NCBI RefSeq assembly: GCF_041860085.1
Contig: NZ_CP124747.1
Span: forward strand, 6,657,001 to 6,721,000
From: Schlesneria sp. DSM 10557
GTDB taxonomy: Bacteria > Planctomycetota > Planctomycetia > Planctomycetales > Planctomycetaceae
Reading direction: 5' to 3'
Length of the DNA stretch: 64,000 nucleotides
Position 1 is the stretch's first letter. The number at the start of each line of letters is the position of its first letter. Both the position numbers and the translations under genes were made by a program. Under the pieces are notes generated by a model. It saw only the letters and a list, made by a program, of their open reading frames with translations. It searched no databases and was not told where the DNA came from. Shown here piece by piece: positions 27,838-37,902 of this stretch.

Positions 27838-28962
27838 ATGTCTGAAGGACGAGTTCAGTTTCGCAACTATGAAGATGTTCGCACCCTTTTCGGGCTTCGC
27901 GATAAGAACCTTCGTCGTTTGCGAGATGTTCTGCATCTTGACGTCGTTCTCCGCGGTGACGAGCTTCATCTTCACGGCGAGCAGGCTCAAGTCGATCTCG
28001 GGAAGGAAATTGTTTCTGAACTGCGATCGATCATCGAACAGAAAGGCCTGCTGGACGACGATGAATTCGATCGAGCCTTGCACCGAGGCCAGTTCCCGGT
28101 CAGTTCGAATCCTGATGAATTGATTGATGTATTTCACAAAGCCCGGAAAATCCGCCCGCTGGGGACCGGACAGCGTGACTATATCCGAGCCATTCGTGAG
28201 CATGACCTGGTGATCTGCGAAGGTCCAGCGGGATCAGGTAAGTCGTATCTTGCCGTAGCGATGGCAGTTAACGCACTGCGGCTCGAACAGGTACGAAAGA
28301 TCGTGCTCGTGCGGCCTGCGGTCGAAGCGGGTGAAAAGCTGGGCTTCCTGCCCGGGGATATGCTGGCCAAAGTGAATCCCTATCTGCGTCCGTTGCTCGA
28401 CGCACTGGGTGACATTCTGGACTTTGAACAGGTCCAGCGTTACCTCGATAAAGAAGTGATCGAGATTATCCCGCTGGCCTACATGCGTGGGCGAACGCTG
28501 AATAACACGTTCATGATTCTCGACGAGGCTCAGAATACGACCGTTACCCAGATGAAGATGTTCCTGACCCGAATGGGACATCATTCAAAGATCGTCGTTA
28601 CGGGTGACGGAACGCAAACCGACCTTCCGGACCGTGTCGAAAGTGGCCTTAATGACGCCATTCGCCGGTTGAGAAATATTCCGGGAATTGCCACTGTGTC
28701 ACTCTCCGGTTCGGATATTGTCCGACATCCGCTCGTTCGTAAGATCGTCCAGGCGTACGATGTACGTCGAGACGGCCCTCCAGACGGCAGGTGGGAGAAT
28801 TCCTGGCACCAAGCTGGCGAAACGGAAAATGTGAACCCGGGCACGGGCGATGTCGAGGAAGTTCCGCTCAGTGAACTGTCGTCAACGTCCGATACCGTGT
28901 CCGAATCTGGTGTCACTGACGCGTCGAAACCATCCGCACTACCAAACTCAGACACCGACTGA
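27838..28962 (+). CDS. phoH: PhoH family ATPase
   Basis: A 374-residue PhoH/YbeZ-type P-loop ATPase. An N-terminal KH-like segment (residues 1-65) precedes Walker A GPAGSGKS (129-136), the VRPAVEAGEKLGFLPGD signature and Walker B MILDEAQ (225-231), then KIVVTGDGTQTDLP. The family works with YbeY in rRNA processing and RNA metabolism. The final ~55 residues are a Ser/Thr/Glu-rich tail beyond the usual C-terminus. It is followed 34 bases later by the HD phosphohydrolase, an arrangement seen in many bacteria as phoH-pgpH-ybeY. No ybeY follows here. Confidence 0.93.
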   Translation: MSEGRVQFRNYEDVRTLFGLRDKNLRRLRDVLHLDVVLRGDELHLHGEQAQVDLGKEIVSELRSIIEQKGLLDDDEFDRALHRGQFPVSSNPDELIDVFHKARKIRPLGTGQRDYIRAIREHDLVICEGPAGSGKSYLAVAMAVNALRLEQVRKIVLVRPAVEAGEKLGFLPGDMLAKVNPYLRPLLDALGDILDFEQVQRYLDKEVIEIIPLAYMRGRTLNNTFMILDEAQNTTVTQMKMFLTRMGHHSKIVVTGDGTQTDLPDRVESGLNDAIRRLRNIPGIATVSLSGSDIVRHPLVRKIVQAYDVRRDGPPDGRWENSWHQAGETENVNPGTGDVEEVPLSELSSTSDTVSESGVTDASKPSALPNSDTD

Positions 28963-28996
28963 CCTAAGTCCTTGTCGGTTCTCAGAAACAGAAGGT

Positions 28997-31330
28997 ATGA
29001 GCTTTTTCTTCTCTCGTCGAGTACGTCCGGGCCGACTGTCCGTTCACAAGGTGGGCACGTCCTGGTCCGGCCGTCTAACAGAACGACTGAGCCAAACCGA
29101 TGTCGCATTGCGTCTCGCAATTTGCTTCGTCGTTTTGGCAGGTCTGGTCATTGCGTTGCAAAGTTGGCAGGCTCCGTTCCCTCATCGTCTGGGTGACGAT
29201 GTTCCGAACGGGATGCTGGCTCGCGTCGATTTCACCCGCGTCAATCAGGACAAGACAGAGCTTGCCCGAATCGACCGCATCAATCGCGAACCCCCCGTCT
29301 TCCGGAAGATTCCGGCCGGGGTTGAGCGGCTTGAGAACCTGGGGACCGATCTCAGGCGTCATCTGCTGGAAGTTGTCGAAGTGAGTCGCTTCGAAGAACT
29401 TTCGGCCGAGTGTCGCGCGGCGTTCGGCTGGATTGCGAGTGGGCCAACTCCGCTCGATCCCCGCACGACCGCCTTCGAAGAAGAGTGGAAATCCCTTCGA
29501 TCAGCGCTTGGTCCAGCGAATCTGGCAGAGCGACCGATCAACGAACTGTATGGCGAATTCTCACAATTCGTGGCTCCGCTGCTGCAGGTCGGGATTGTCG
29601 ACCTGGCAGAGCTGTCACGGCCACGTCAGAAAATTCGCCTCGACGACGAAATCAGCATTCTCAGTGACTCGACCGAAGACCCACCCAAGCGGTTTGCGTC
29701 GGACGTCGTTCTCGACGAACTTCTCAAGGCAACAGGCAGCCTTGGGAGCCAGTGGAAGTCGTTTCCACTTTTGACTCCCCTGCAGCCGATCCTCGAGAAG
29801 TGGCTTCGCAATCGCATCATTTCTTCACTCGAGTTTGATCTGGCGACGACGAACCAGCGAATCACTCTGGCGAACCTGTCGACGCCGCCCGTGAAAGATA
29901 CGTACAAGCGAGGGACGCTGCTGGTTCCACCGGGCAGCAAGATTACCGAGGAATACCTGGACGTCCTGCATGCCCAGTACGACGAGCTTGAAAGCCGCGT
30001 GGGCATCGGCGAACGCATCGTGCGGATGGTCACAGTTCTTTTACTGTTGATCGTCCTGAGCGGATTGATTGGCTGCTACCTGGTGAGGAACGAGCGAAGG
30101 CTGGCGACGAATGTCAGTCGACTGGCCGTCTATCTGTTCGCGGTCACGCTGTCAGTCGTGTTGAGTCGGTTGCTGTCGTTCGATCACTGGCGAGCGGAAG
30201 TTGTGCCACTGCTCTGCACTGTGATGGTGCTGGCGATCGCCTATAACCAGGTTCTGGCGGCACTCACCGGCTTCGCCATGTCACTCGTCGTGACGCTTTC
30301 CATCGGGGGGGACGTGAGCGGGTTTGTGGTCCTGATGAGCGCGATTGCTGCTTCGGTGGTACCACTCAATCAGGTGTCCAACCGCATGAAGCTGGTCAAA
30401 GTGGGATTCGGCGCGGCACTGACGTACCTGTTCATCACACTCGGTACGGGGATCATCGAAACGCAGCAGTTGGGACAATTGTGGGCAGACGCCGATCACC
30501 GCTTTCTCTTGAATGGACTGCGGGGAGCCGGCTGGTGTTTTCTGTCTGGATTCCTGGTTTCCGGTAGTCTGCCATTCGTCGAAAATCTGTTCGGTGTGGT
30601 CACGGATATCAGTCTGCTGGAACTGAGCGATGTCTCGCATCCGTTGCTGCAGGAACTGATTCAGCGGGCGCCGGGGACTTACAGTCACTCCAACGGGGTT
30701 GCCACGATTGCCGAGACGGCTGCGGACGCTATCGGGGCCAACGGCTTGTTGTGTCGTGTGGGGGCGTACTATCACGACATCGGGAAGATGATGAAGCCCC
30801 ATTACTTTGTGGAGAATATGACTGCTGGCCAAACCAGCCGCCATGAATCGCTGAATCCGGCGATGAGTGCCCTGGTGATTATTGGTCACGTCAAAGACGG
30901 GGTTGAACTGGCCCACCAGCATAACCTTCCCGAACCGCTGATCGATTTTATCGAGCAGCATCATGGGACCACGCTGGTCGAGTACTTCTTTCACGCTGCG
31001 ACAAAGCAGGCGGAAATGCAGCCTGACCATCGCTACGACGTGCAGGAATCGGCGTACCGATATCCAGGCCCTCGGCCGCAGTCTCGGGAAGCGGCCGTAT
31101 TGATGATCGCCGACGCTGTGGAAGGGGCAAGCCGGACGCTGGCCGAGCCAACGCCAAAGCGACTCGAGACGCTCGTCCACGAAATCGCGATGAAGCGGCT
31201 GCTGGATGGTCAGTTTGATGAAAGCTCGTTAACACTGAGCGAACTGGCTGTCATCGAGGATTCGCTCACGAAGTCGCTGATCGGCATCCACCACGGTCGT
31301 ATCAAATACCCCGAGCAGAAAACCGCTTGA
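28997..31330 (+). CDS. 7TM-HD phosphohydrolase (PgpH/YqfF type)
   Basis: A 777-residue membrane protein. A first membrane helix (IALRLAICFVVLAGLVIAL-like, residues ~38-58) is followed by an extracytoplasmic domain to about residue 330, then about seven membrane helices and a cytoplasmic HD domain. The HD motif appears as YSHSNGVATIAE and VGAYYHDIGKMMKPHYF, with later FIEQHHGTTLVEYFF. Relatives hydrolyse cyclic di-AMP. The start is the ATG at 28997, with AGAAGG just upstream; the open frame back to 28850 overlaps phoH and is not protein-like. It is probably co-transcribed with phoH. The cyclic di-AMP substrate is by family inference only. Confidence 0.92.
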   Translation: MSFFFSRRVRPGRLSVHKVGTSWSGRLTERLSQTDVALRLAICFVVLAGLVIALQSWQAPFPHRLGDDVPNGMLARVDFTRVNQDKTELARIDRINREPPVFRKIPAGVERLENLGTDLRRHLLEVVEVSRFEELSAECRAAFGWIASGPTPLDPRTTAFEEEWKSLRSALGPANLAERPINELYGEFSQFVAPLLQVGIVDLAELSRPRQKIRLDDEISILSDSTEDPPKRFASDVVLDELLKATGSLGSQWKSFPLLTPLQPILEKWLRNRIISSLEFDLATTNQRITLANLSTPPVKDTYKRGTLLVPPGSKITEEYLDVLHAQYDELESRVGIGERIVRMVTVLLLLIVLSGLIGCYLVRNERRLATNVSRLAVYLFAVTLSVVLSRLLSFDHWRAEVVPLLCTVMVLAIAYNQVLAALTGFAMSLVVTLSIGGDVSGFVVLMSAIAASVVPLNQVSNRMKLVKVGFGAALTYLFITLGTGIIETQQLGQLWADADHRFLLNGLRGAGWCFLSGFLVSGSLPFVENLFGVVTDISLLELSDVSHPLLQELIQRAPGTYSHSNGVATIAETAADAIGANGLLCRVGAYYHDIGKMMKPHYFVENMTAGQTSRHESLNPAMSALVIIGHVKDGVELAHQHNLPEPLIDFIEQHHGTTLVEYFFHAATKQAEMQPDHRYDVQESAYRYPGPRPQSREAAVLMIADAVEGASRTLAEPTPKRLETLVHEIAMKRLLDGQFDESSLTLSELAVIEDSLTKSLIGIHHGRIKYPEQKTA

Positions 31331-31511
31331 ACGCTTCATCGCGTGACGCGGTGCGACGACTCTGGAACGGGCGACGGACGAGGGTCATTGGATCCTCGTC
31401 CTGGACAGATTCCATGAGGGGATCAGACGAATTCGCGATGTTCGTCCGCTCGATCCTGCCTAGGTCTGAAACCGCTTATGGGGAGTTGTATTGATCGCGT
31501 TGGGGTGGCGG

Positions 31512-32474
31512 TCAGACGGCAGCTCGAGATGCGGCGGCGCCGCGATCTTGAATGGCCTGATCGATGCGGGAAATCTGTTCGGCGGTCAGCGTCCATGTCA
31601 GAGCCGCCGCGTTATCGCGGATCTGGTCCGGACGCTTGGCACCACACAGTGCCACGGTGATCCCGGGACGCTGAATCGTCCAGTTAAGGACCAGCTGGGC
31701 GACAGTCGACTGACACTCCTCCGCGATCGGTCTCAACCGATCGAGAAAGTCCTGGTTCTTGTTCCACTCGTCTCCCGAGAACATCGGGTACTTGGGCCGA
31801 CCATCTTTCGGATCGAACTGATGGTCCCGGGGAAGCTTTCCGGCCAGCAGGCCCTTCATGAGGGGCCAATACACGATGGCAGAGACATGATTCTCAATAC
31901 ACCACGGTAGCTGGGATTCCTCAATTTCCCGCTGCAGCATGTTGTAGTGTGGCTGGTAAGCAGCGAGGGGGCAGACCGCCTGAAAGGCGATTAATTGCTG
32001 AAGGGAAAAGTTGGAAACGCCAATGCTGCGGACTTTTCCCGATTGCAGCAGCCCCTTTAGCGCGCCCGCGGACTCCTCCACTGGTGTATTGGGGTCAGGC
32101 GCGTGCAGGTAGTACAGGTCGATGTAATCGGTTCCCAGCCTTTGCAGGCTTTCCTCACATTCGCGCTCCAAGGTGGCGGGCCGGGCATCTTTGACCTGGA
32201 CACGATTCTCATAGTGGATACCTCCCTTGGTCGCGATCACGAGTTCGTCTCGGCGATGCCCCAATGCACGTCGGATCAGCTTTTCGCTTTCTCCGTCGTA
32301 GCCATAGCAGTAGGCGGTATCAAAGAAATTCAGGCCGCCATCAACGGCGGCCTGAAGCGTGGCAAGGCTTTGCTCGTCAGTCACTCCGACGCTGGTCACT
32401 CCGGCAATCGGCCAGCACCCCATCGCCAGTGGAGTAACCAGGATCTCAGTGCGGCCGATTTGACGAAGTTCCAT
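31512..32474 (-). CDS. Aldo/keto reductase
   Basis: A 320-residue NADPH-dependent aldo/keto reductase, normal length. The catalytic tetrad appears as Asp and Tyr in FFDTAYCYG, Lys in LVIATKGGIHY and His in DLYYLHAPDPNT. The C-terminal cofactor segment is VALCGAKRPDQIRDNAAAL. AGGA lies six bases before the ATG. It reduces a carbonyl on a sugar or similar compound. The substrate is not readable. It is followed upstream, in its own direction, by the DUF4340 gene only 23 bases away, so it may share the Gld-like operon's transcript. Confidence 0.92.
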   Translation of the reverse strand: MELRQIGRTEILVTPLAMGCWPIAGVTSVGVTDEQSLATLQAAVDGGLNFFDTAYCYGYDGESEKLIRRALGHRRDELVIATKGGIHYENRVQVKDARPATLERECEESLQRLGTDYIDLYYLHAPDPNTPVEESAGALKGLLQSGKVRSIGVSNFSLQQLIAFQAVCPLAAYQPHYNMLQREIEESQLPWCIENHVSAIVYWPLMKGLLAGKLPRDHQFDPKDGRPKYPMFSGDEWNKNQDFLDRLRPIAEECQSTVAQLVLNWTIQRPGITVALCGAKRPDQIRDNAAALTWTLTAEQISRIDQAIQDRGAAASRAAV

Positions 32475-32497
32475 TGGGATTCCTGCATCCGGGGAAT

Positions 32498-34135
32498 TCA
32501 GTTCGCCGATGCATCCTGGGAATCAGGAGCGTCTTGAGGGTCGACGTTTCCGGCCGGCGACGACTGACCTGCTGCATTTTCCGGAGTCGACTTTGGCTTC
32601 ACCAGCGTTTTGCGACCCTGTCGCAGGTTTTCGAAGCTGTCGCCCGAGATGACATAGTACCAGTCGGCAAACCGCCGGTTCAGGTCTTTAACCAGCTTTT
32701 CGCCGGTTTTGACTTTCTCTTCATACGATTTGAGGTCCGCTTCGTATTTCTTGAGATCGATGTCGTACTTGGCCAAGGCCTCTTCGTGTACCTTCTTGGG
32801 ATCGGGCTTTTCGCCGACGTTCTCTGCTGCAGCGGCGTCGGCAGGCGTTTCTTCGTTTGCAGCTGCTGGTTCGGCAGGGGCTGCGGGCTTTTCGGGTGCT
32901 TCAGGTTTTGGGCCGAGAGCCGATGGATCGAACTGGGCCTGTGCGAAGAGATAGCGACTCTTGATCTTGCGAGCGTCCGTTTTGGCGTCGGCTTCGTCTT
33001 TCTTCTCTTTGTTCTCAGCCTCTTTCCCGTCTGCGTCGGACTTCTCTTCACCCTTGTTGATAAATCCGGCTTCAACTTCTTCTTCAGTCCCGGAAAAGAC
33101 GGAACCGAAGTGCAACTCGTAAGCGACCCCCTGTTCGGTGACGGCAGCCAGATCTCCTTCCTGAGAGATCATTGCCATCCCTTTCCGGTCGGGCATACGG
33201 ACGAAGAAGAACCCAATCTCTTCCATCTCTCGCCGCGTGCGGTCGTCCAGTGCCAGCCCCTGATCGTCCTGCAGTCGCTTCTTCAACTTTTCATTTTTGG
33301 GACGCACGCCAACGATCTTCAGATCGTCGAGCGCTTGGACGAGCTTGCGGACTTCGTCTTCGTTGACTTCTTCGGCTGCATCATCAAGTCCATCGAGCTT
33401 CCATTTGTCCGTTGCGGAAGTTCGGGTCAGCCGGTTTGATTCTTTTCCAGCCAGACTTCCACCACCATCCTGTCCGAACTCGACACTGTGCTTTTCGATG
33501 TTGATGTATCGCAGCTTGGAACCATCCAGCTTCAGCAGGTCTGGTTCGATCCAGTCTGCAAACTTTGTTGAAACGTCGATACTGACCTTCGCGATGTAGG
33601 TCTGATCTTCCGAGGGATTGCGGACATAGAAGAAGCCGCTTCGACCTTTGACTTCCTTACCGATAATCAGATCGGCCAATACTTTGCCGTCTTTTCCATC
33701 TTTCAGTGTGACGCGGTTGCCGACACCCTGATAGTCGCTGACGGATTCGCTGAGGGGATCCAGCACGCCAAACTCGATATGCTGGCTCTTTCGCGGACCG
33801 GCCAGGGCCTCTTTCTTGATTCCGATGATCGAGGTGGCCGTCTTGCCAAGCCGTTCTTTTCCGTCGACGGGGTAGTTATTGCGGGACGGGATTCGCCAGA
33901 CACCGTCAGAGCCCTGCTCGACGCCGAAGATTCGGAGGCTGGCCGTTTCCGGATTGTAGTTCACGACCTGCAGCGACTTGGCTGCGTCGGCATCCACAAA
34001 GTCAGGGTAGAACGGCGTGCCGACCTGACTGAACTCGGCAGGGGGCTTGGTAACACCCCGGCTGGTGACCTGGGCGGCGATCAATGAGAGCACCGCACCT
34101 GCGACAAATAGAGATGTACGCACGGTTTCGTTCAT
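32498..34135 (-). CDS. DUF4340 domain protein
   Basis: A 545-residue protein with one N-terminal membrane helix (TSLFVAGAVLSLIAAQVTS) and a beta-rich extracytoplasmic DUF4340 domain. Residues ~355-460 are Glu/Lys- then Pro/Ala-rich (PEAPEKPAAPAEPAAANEE) and probably disordered. The C-terminal ~90 residues include DWYYVISGDSFENLRQGR. CAGGAG seven bases before the ATG supports the start. DUF4340 genes accompany GldG-type ABC systems in planctomycetes and other bacteria. This one follows the GldF-GldG fusion by 96 bases, so it is probably the accessory subunit of that transporter. Its role is unknown. Confidence 0.88.
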   Translation of the reverse strand: MNETVRTSLFVAGAVLSLIAAQVTSRGVTKPPAEFSQVGTPFYPDFVDADAAKSLQVVNYNPETASLRIFGVEQGSDGVWRIPSRNNYPVDGKERLGKTATSIIGIKKEALAGPRKSQHIEFGVLDPLSESVSDYQGVGNRVTLKDGKDGKVLADLIIGKEVKGRSGFFYVRNPSEDQTYIAKVSIDVSTKFADWIEPDLLKLDGSKLRYINIEKHSVEFGQDGGGSLAGKESNRLTRTSATDKWKLDGLDDAAEEVNEDEVRKLVQALDDLKIVGVRPKNEKLKKRLQDDQGLALDDRTRREMEEIGFFFVRMPDRKGMAMISQEGDLAAVTEQGVAYELHFGSVFSGTEEEVEAGFINKGEEKSDADGKEAENKEKKDEADAKTDARKIKSRYLFAQAQFDPSALGPKPEAPEKPAAPAEPAAANEETPADAAAAENVGEKPDPKKVHEEALAKYDIDLKKYEADLKSYEEKVKTGEKLVKDLNRRFADWYYVISGDSFENLRQGRKTLVKPKSTPENAAGQSSPAGNVDPQDAPDSQDASAN

Positions 34136-34231
34136 AACGAAGCTCCTGCGGAATGAATTCGGTTGGAAATAGAGTCGTCATTCATCTGACAACGCCTGTA
34201 AGTTGGATGGTATTCTTCAAACAACGGTCGT

Positions 34232-36910
34232 TTAGCCACGTCCGCCAATTCGGCGAGCAGGGGCGATATCGCGTTGTTCATTGTTCTTGCGGATCAGCCA
34301 GACGATGAGTCCCAGCATGATGGCGGGAATGGGTGAGGCCAGCAGTGACCGGGTGTAGTAGCTGCTTTCGACTTCTCGAGTCAGCCGGTCCATTTTGGTC
34401 TTGCTCTCATCAATCTTCTTTTCTTTGGCCTGATTGATGTTTGCCTCTTCCACTTCCAGGCGCCGTGCCTCTTCCTGTTGAGCCATCATCAGCTGCTGCA
34501 TCTTGCTGTCTTCGTCGAGCGATTCATTGTTTTTGATCTTTTCGACTTTCTCTGCCAGACGATCCTTTGCGTCCTTGAGTGCTTTCTTGGCTTCATCGGA
34601 AGCCAGTTTACGCTCTTCGTTCGCCGCTGCATTGAACGCTTTTGTCTGACGTTCGATCGCGGTCAGCGTACGGACTTTCGGCCGTCGATTTCGCAGGTCG
34701 ATCATCGCGGTGTCGTCGGCCAGCTTGTCCACTGCATTCAGGACGAACGTGACGTTGTCCAGATCGAGGTTGAACTGTTTCGTTTCACGCAGATGGAAGA
34801 AGAAGTCAGAGACCAGATCGGTATCTGCAACGTAGATCACGTTGATTTTGTTCTCCTTGGCATCCTTAGTGGAAACAATCTCTGCCGCGACGATGTGAGC
34901 AACCTCGTCTGTGATGCGGCGCGGGTTGGAATCGATGTTCATCCCGAACATGCTGCTCTTCACCAGATCGTCCCAGTCCAGCAAACCGGAGTTTCGACCG
35001 GTGAGCAGCAGTGGAGTGAACTCCAGAGTCTTTTCCTGCCCGGAACGGAGTTCACGTTCCTTGATCGAGCCTGAGAAGAACAGCATCACTTCCTGCAGGC
35101 GATTCGTGATCGGGCTGTCAGGGTTGAACGCCTTCGAATTGCCACTTTGCGGACTGATCGAAATGATTTCTTCGCGGAGCAGCTTTTCGTATTCGGGATG
35201 CAGGTACAGTGATGTGTTGTCCCAGACAATCTGGTCATAGACCCATTCGATCCCGAGCAGGTCGACGAGTGAAGTGGCCTTTCCGCCGAAAGCCTTTTGC
35301 TCGTTTGGCATTCCCATGCTCATCATCGGGTTGCCACCTGCTTTTGGCTTCGGTTGCCGTGGTGCAAGCGAGGGGTTTGTGGCGGGAAGCGGGTCATCCA
35401 GAATCAGGACGGGTTTCCCTGTCTTCACGTAGTTGACCAGGTTTTCCAACTCATTGGCTCCCAGAGAACTGGGGAGTACCGAGATCAACACATCGAACTT
35501 GGAATCGTGAATCGGGGCCGAGGCGGGAACACTTTCAACGTTATAGGACTTCTTCAGTTCTGCGACGATCCGCCACTCGGGTGACTGCCGGAACGTTTGC
35601 ATGTCGAAGCCCCCCGTCAGCTTGGCATCACTTTCGAGAATCCCGATTGTCTTTCGCTTCTCGTTGGCGGCGACCTGGATCGAACGGGTCAGTTCGTATT
35701 CGATCGGGGTTCCCTTGCCGAAGTGAGGAATCACGACTTCGTTGGCACCACTATTGATGACAGCACCCATCGCAACTTTTTCAACAAGCATTCGACCTTC
35801 ACGCTCGAACTGAACATCGCGGAATTCGATGCCGTATTGTTTGGCTTCTTCTGCCTGCTCGCTGGCAGGATCGACTTCGACGATGCGAACAGTGACATTC
35901 GGCGAACTTTGTCCGTACTGACCGAGCAGGCCAAGCAGCGTGCTCTTGACCGAGACATAGTCACGGGGAGGAGTACGACTGACGAAGGCCTGAATCGAAA
36001 CAGGTCGATCGCTCTTGAGGTCCTTCACAACCTGGCTGGTCGTACTGCTGAACGAGTAAAGCTTTTCAGCAGTCCAGTCGGATCGGAAACCCTTCTGTGA
36101 AAGGACGACACCCAGACCGAACAGGATGAGCAACAGCGAGACGGAACGAACAAGGTACTGGGGACCCATATTCGTGCCTGCAGCGCCATTGTTCCAGTGG
36201 CGATATCCGATCAGGACATAATTGATGTACAGCATCAACCCGGCCAGAGCCACAAAGTAGAAGAGCCCTTGTGAAGGGATAAGTCCGATCCCGAATGGCT
36301 TCAACTGGGATGACAGACTGAGGCCTTCAAAGACCCCTTCCGGGACGACTGACTTCAGGACGAAGGAAAGACGTTCGGCAAAGACGGGAATTGCGCACAA
36401 GGCTGAGCCCAGCACGAAGGCGACGGTGGCATTGCTGGTGAGCTGTGATGCGACCATCCCTGCTGCGAGCAGGGCACAACCCGCCAGCCAGTATCCCAAG
36501 TAGGTGGTCATGATGACACCGGGGTCCGGGGAGCCGATCCAGTTCAAGATCAGGACGTTTGTCAGTGAGAATCCGAGAGCCACGGTGTAGACCGCGACGA
36601 CTGCCAGATATTTCCCGAAGAGAACCTCCAGGTTCGAGACCGGAAGTGTGAAGAGCAACTCTTCGGTCCCCAGCTTTCGTTCTTCGGACCAGATCCCCAT
36701 CGTGATGGCGGGAATAATGAACAACAGCAGTTGAGGAAACCACTCGTTCAATTGATCGAGACTGGCAACATTATTCGCGAAAAACTTTTCCTGGAAGGCT
36801 GCAAACGCACCCAGAAAGACGAACACCACGATGAAGAGGTATCCGATAACTCCTGAGAAATAACTCCAGAAGTTGCGTTTGAAGACCGCAAGGACAACAT
36901 GCGAACGCAT
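34232..36910 (-). CDS. ABC-2 permease fused to GldG-like subunit
   Basis: An 892-residue fusion. Residues ~1-240 are an ABC-2 (GldF-like) permease with about six membrane helices, including GIWSEERKLGTEELLFTLP. After another helix (~255-275) comes a GldG-like extracytoplasmic domain at ~285-640 (ESVPASAPIHDSKFDVLIS, GKPVLILDDPLPATNP). Residues ~755-850 are a charged coiled coil, and a last membrane helix (PIPAIMLGLIVWLI) closes the protein. In Bacteroidetes GldF and GldG are separate partners of GldA. Here they are one chain. The ATPase is 258 bases upstream and DUF4340 downstream. Its cargo is unknown, and gliding is not implied. Confidence 0.88.
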   Translation of the reverse strand: MRSHVVLAVFKRNFWSYFSGVIGYLFIVVFVFLGAFAAFQEKFFANNVASLDQLNEWFPQLLLFIIPAITMGIWSEERKLGTEELLFTLPVSNLEVLFGKYLAVVAVYTVALGFSLTNVLILNWIGSPDPGVIMTTYLGYWLAGCALLAAGMVASQLTSNATVAFVLGSALCAIPVFAERLSFVLKSVVPEGVFEGLSLSSQLKPFGIGLIPSQGLFYFVALAGLMLYINYVLIGYRHWNNGAAGTNMGPQYLVRSVSLLLILFGLGVVLSQKGFRSDWTAEKLYSFSSTTSQVVKDLKSDRPVSIQAFVSRTPPRDYVSVKSTLLGLLGQYGQSSPNVTVRIVEVDPASEQAEEAKQYGIEFRDVQFEREGRMLVEKVAMGAVINSGANEVVIPHFGKGTPIEYELTRSIQVAANEKRKTIGILESDAKLTGGFDMQTFRQSPEWRIVAELKKSYNVESVPASAPIHDSKFDVLISVLPSSLGANELENLVNYVKTGKPVLILDDPLPATNPSLAPRQPKPKAGGNPMMSMGMPNEQKAFGGKATSLVDLLGIEWVYDQIVWDNTSLYLHPEYEKLLREEIISISPQSGNSKAFNPDSPITNRLQEVMLFFSGSIKERELRSGQEKTLEFTPLLLTGRNSGLLDWDDLVKSSMFGMNIDSNPRRITDEVAHIVAAEIVSTKDAKENKINVIYVADTDLVSDFFFHLRETKQFNLDLDNVTFVLNAVDKLADDTAMIDLRNRRPKVRTLTAIERQTKAFNAAANEERKLASDEAKKALKDAKDRLAEKVEKIKNNESLDEDSKMQQLMMAQQEEARRLEVEEANINQAKEKKIDESKTKMDRLTREVESSYYTRSLLASPIPAIMLGLIVWLIRKNNEQRDIAPARRIGGRG

Positions 36911-37167
36911 CTGTGGCGATCCCTGTCAAATTGAGAAACAATAATCTGATCAGTTCAGGGCAACTGGTAATCACCGCTGCCCGCATACCGAGGTCACACA
37001 CCCCGATCGAATCCGTCTAACAAGTTGCCTGTCGTCCGTTGTTCTGAACGTGTCATCCGGCAGGATGACCCTCGCTGAGCATTCACCGACAGAAGCAACT
37101 CGGTCCCAGTGAACTCGTTGACCATACCGCGTTTGCTTGTGACCCCAACCTGACGGCAGGGGGCGTG

Positions 37168-37902
37168 TTACTTCGCGGCGCCCGTCAACTGTCGGAACCG
37201 CTGGTCCATGCTGTGGCCGCCCCGTTCCAACTCATCAATAGAACCATCGAGTACGATTCGACCGTCATTGATCAGGATCACTCGATTACAGACGGCTTTG
37301 ACTTCCGTCAGAATGTGCGTCGAAAGCAGGATTGTTTTCGTTTTGGCAAGACTGAGAATCAGTTCGCGCACATCGTGTGTCTGGTTCGGATCAAGGCCGC
37401 TTGTCGGCTCATCCAGAATCAGCACCTGGGGGTCATGCAGCAGGGCCTGGGCCATACCGACGCGCTGCCGGAAGCCCTTCGACAACTTGCTGATGGGTTT
37501 GCCCCAGACACCCTTCAATGAACACTTCTGAGCGACAAAGTCCAATCGCTCGCTGAGCCTTCCTCCAGACAATCCGCGTGCTTCGCCCAGGAAACGCAGG
37601 ATGGAAGAGGGGGTCATTTCCAGATAGAGCGGACCGTTCTCAGGTAGATAACCAAGTAACTCGGCCGCCTTGATCCGGTCGACGGACATATCCAGTCCAC
37701 CGATTTTCGCCGTCCCTTCACTCGGGGCCAGAAACCCGGTCAACAACTTCATCGTTGTTGATTTTCCCGCACCGTTGGGGCCCAGGAATGCGGCCACCTG
37801 ACCGCGGGGAACTGAGAAAGAGACATCCTGTGTCGCGGCAAAAGGCCCGTAGTACTTGCTGAGGCCAATCGCCTCGATCATTGCGCCATCCGGTTTACTC
37901 AT
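37168..37902 (-). CDS. ABC transporter ATPase (GldA-like)
   Basis: A 244-residue ABC ATPase of normal length: Walker A GPNGAGKST, Q-loop region LGYLPENGPLYLEM, signature LSKGFRQRVGMAQAL (LSKGF rather than LSGGQ), Walker B VLILDEPTSGLDPNQ and switch histidine LLSTHILTEV. It powers the GldF-GldG-type permease encoded next on the same strand. I start at the ATG at 37902; an ATG at 37881 (MIEAIGLSKYYG) is an equally good family start and neither has a clear Shine-Dalgarno site. This gene leads the operon. Confidence 0.92.
   Translation of the reverse strand: MSKPDGAMIEAIGLSKYYGPFAATQDVSFSVPRGQVAAFLGPNGAGKSTTMKLLTGFLAPSEGTAKIGGLDMSVDRIKAAELLGYLPENGPLYLEMTPSSILRFLGEARGLSGGRLSERLDFVAQKCSLKGVWGKPISKLSKGFRQRVGMAQALLHDPQVLILDEPTSGLDPNQTHDVRELILSLAKTKTILLSTHILTEVKAVCNRVILINDGRIVLDGSIDELERGGHSMDQRFRQLTGAAK

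Noticed and set aside
27616-28203. 195-codon minus-strand frame opposite the start of phoH
   Set aside because: Mirror of the phoH coding frame and its leader; no domain and no ribosome site.
32474-33439. 321-codon plus-strand frame opposite the DUF4340 gene
   Set aside because: Phe/Gly/Cys-rich shadow of a Glu/Lys-rich coding strand.
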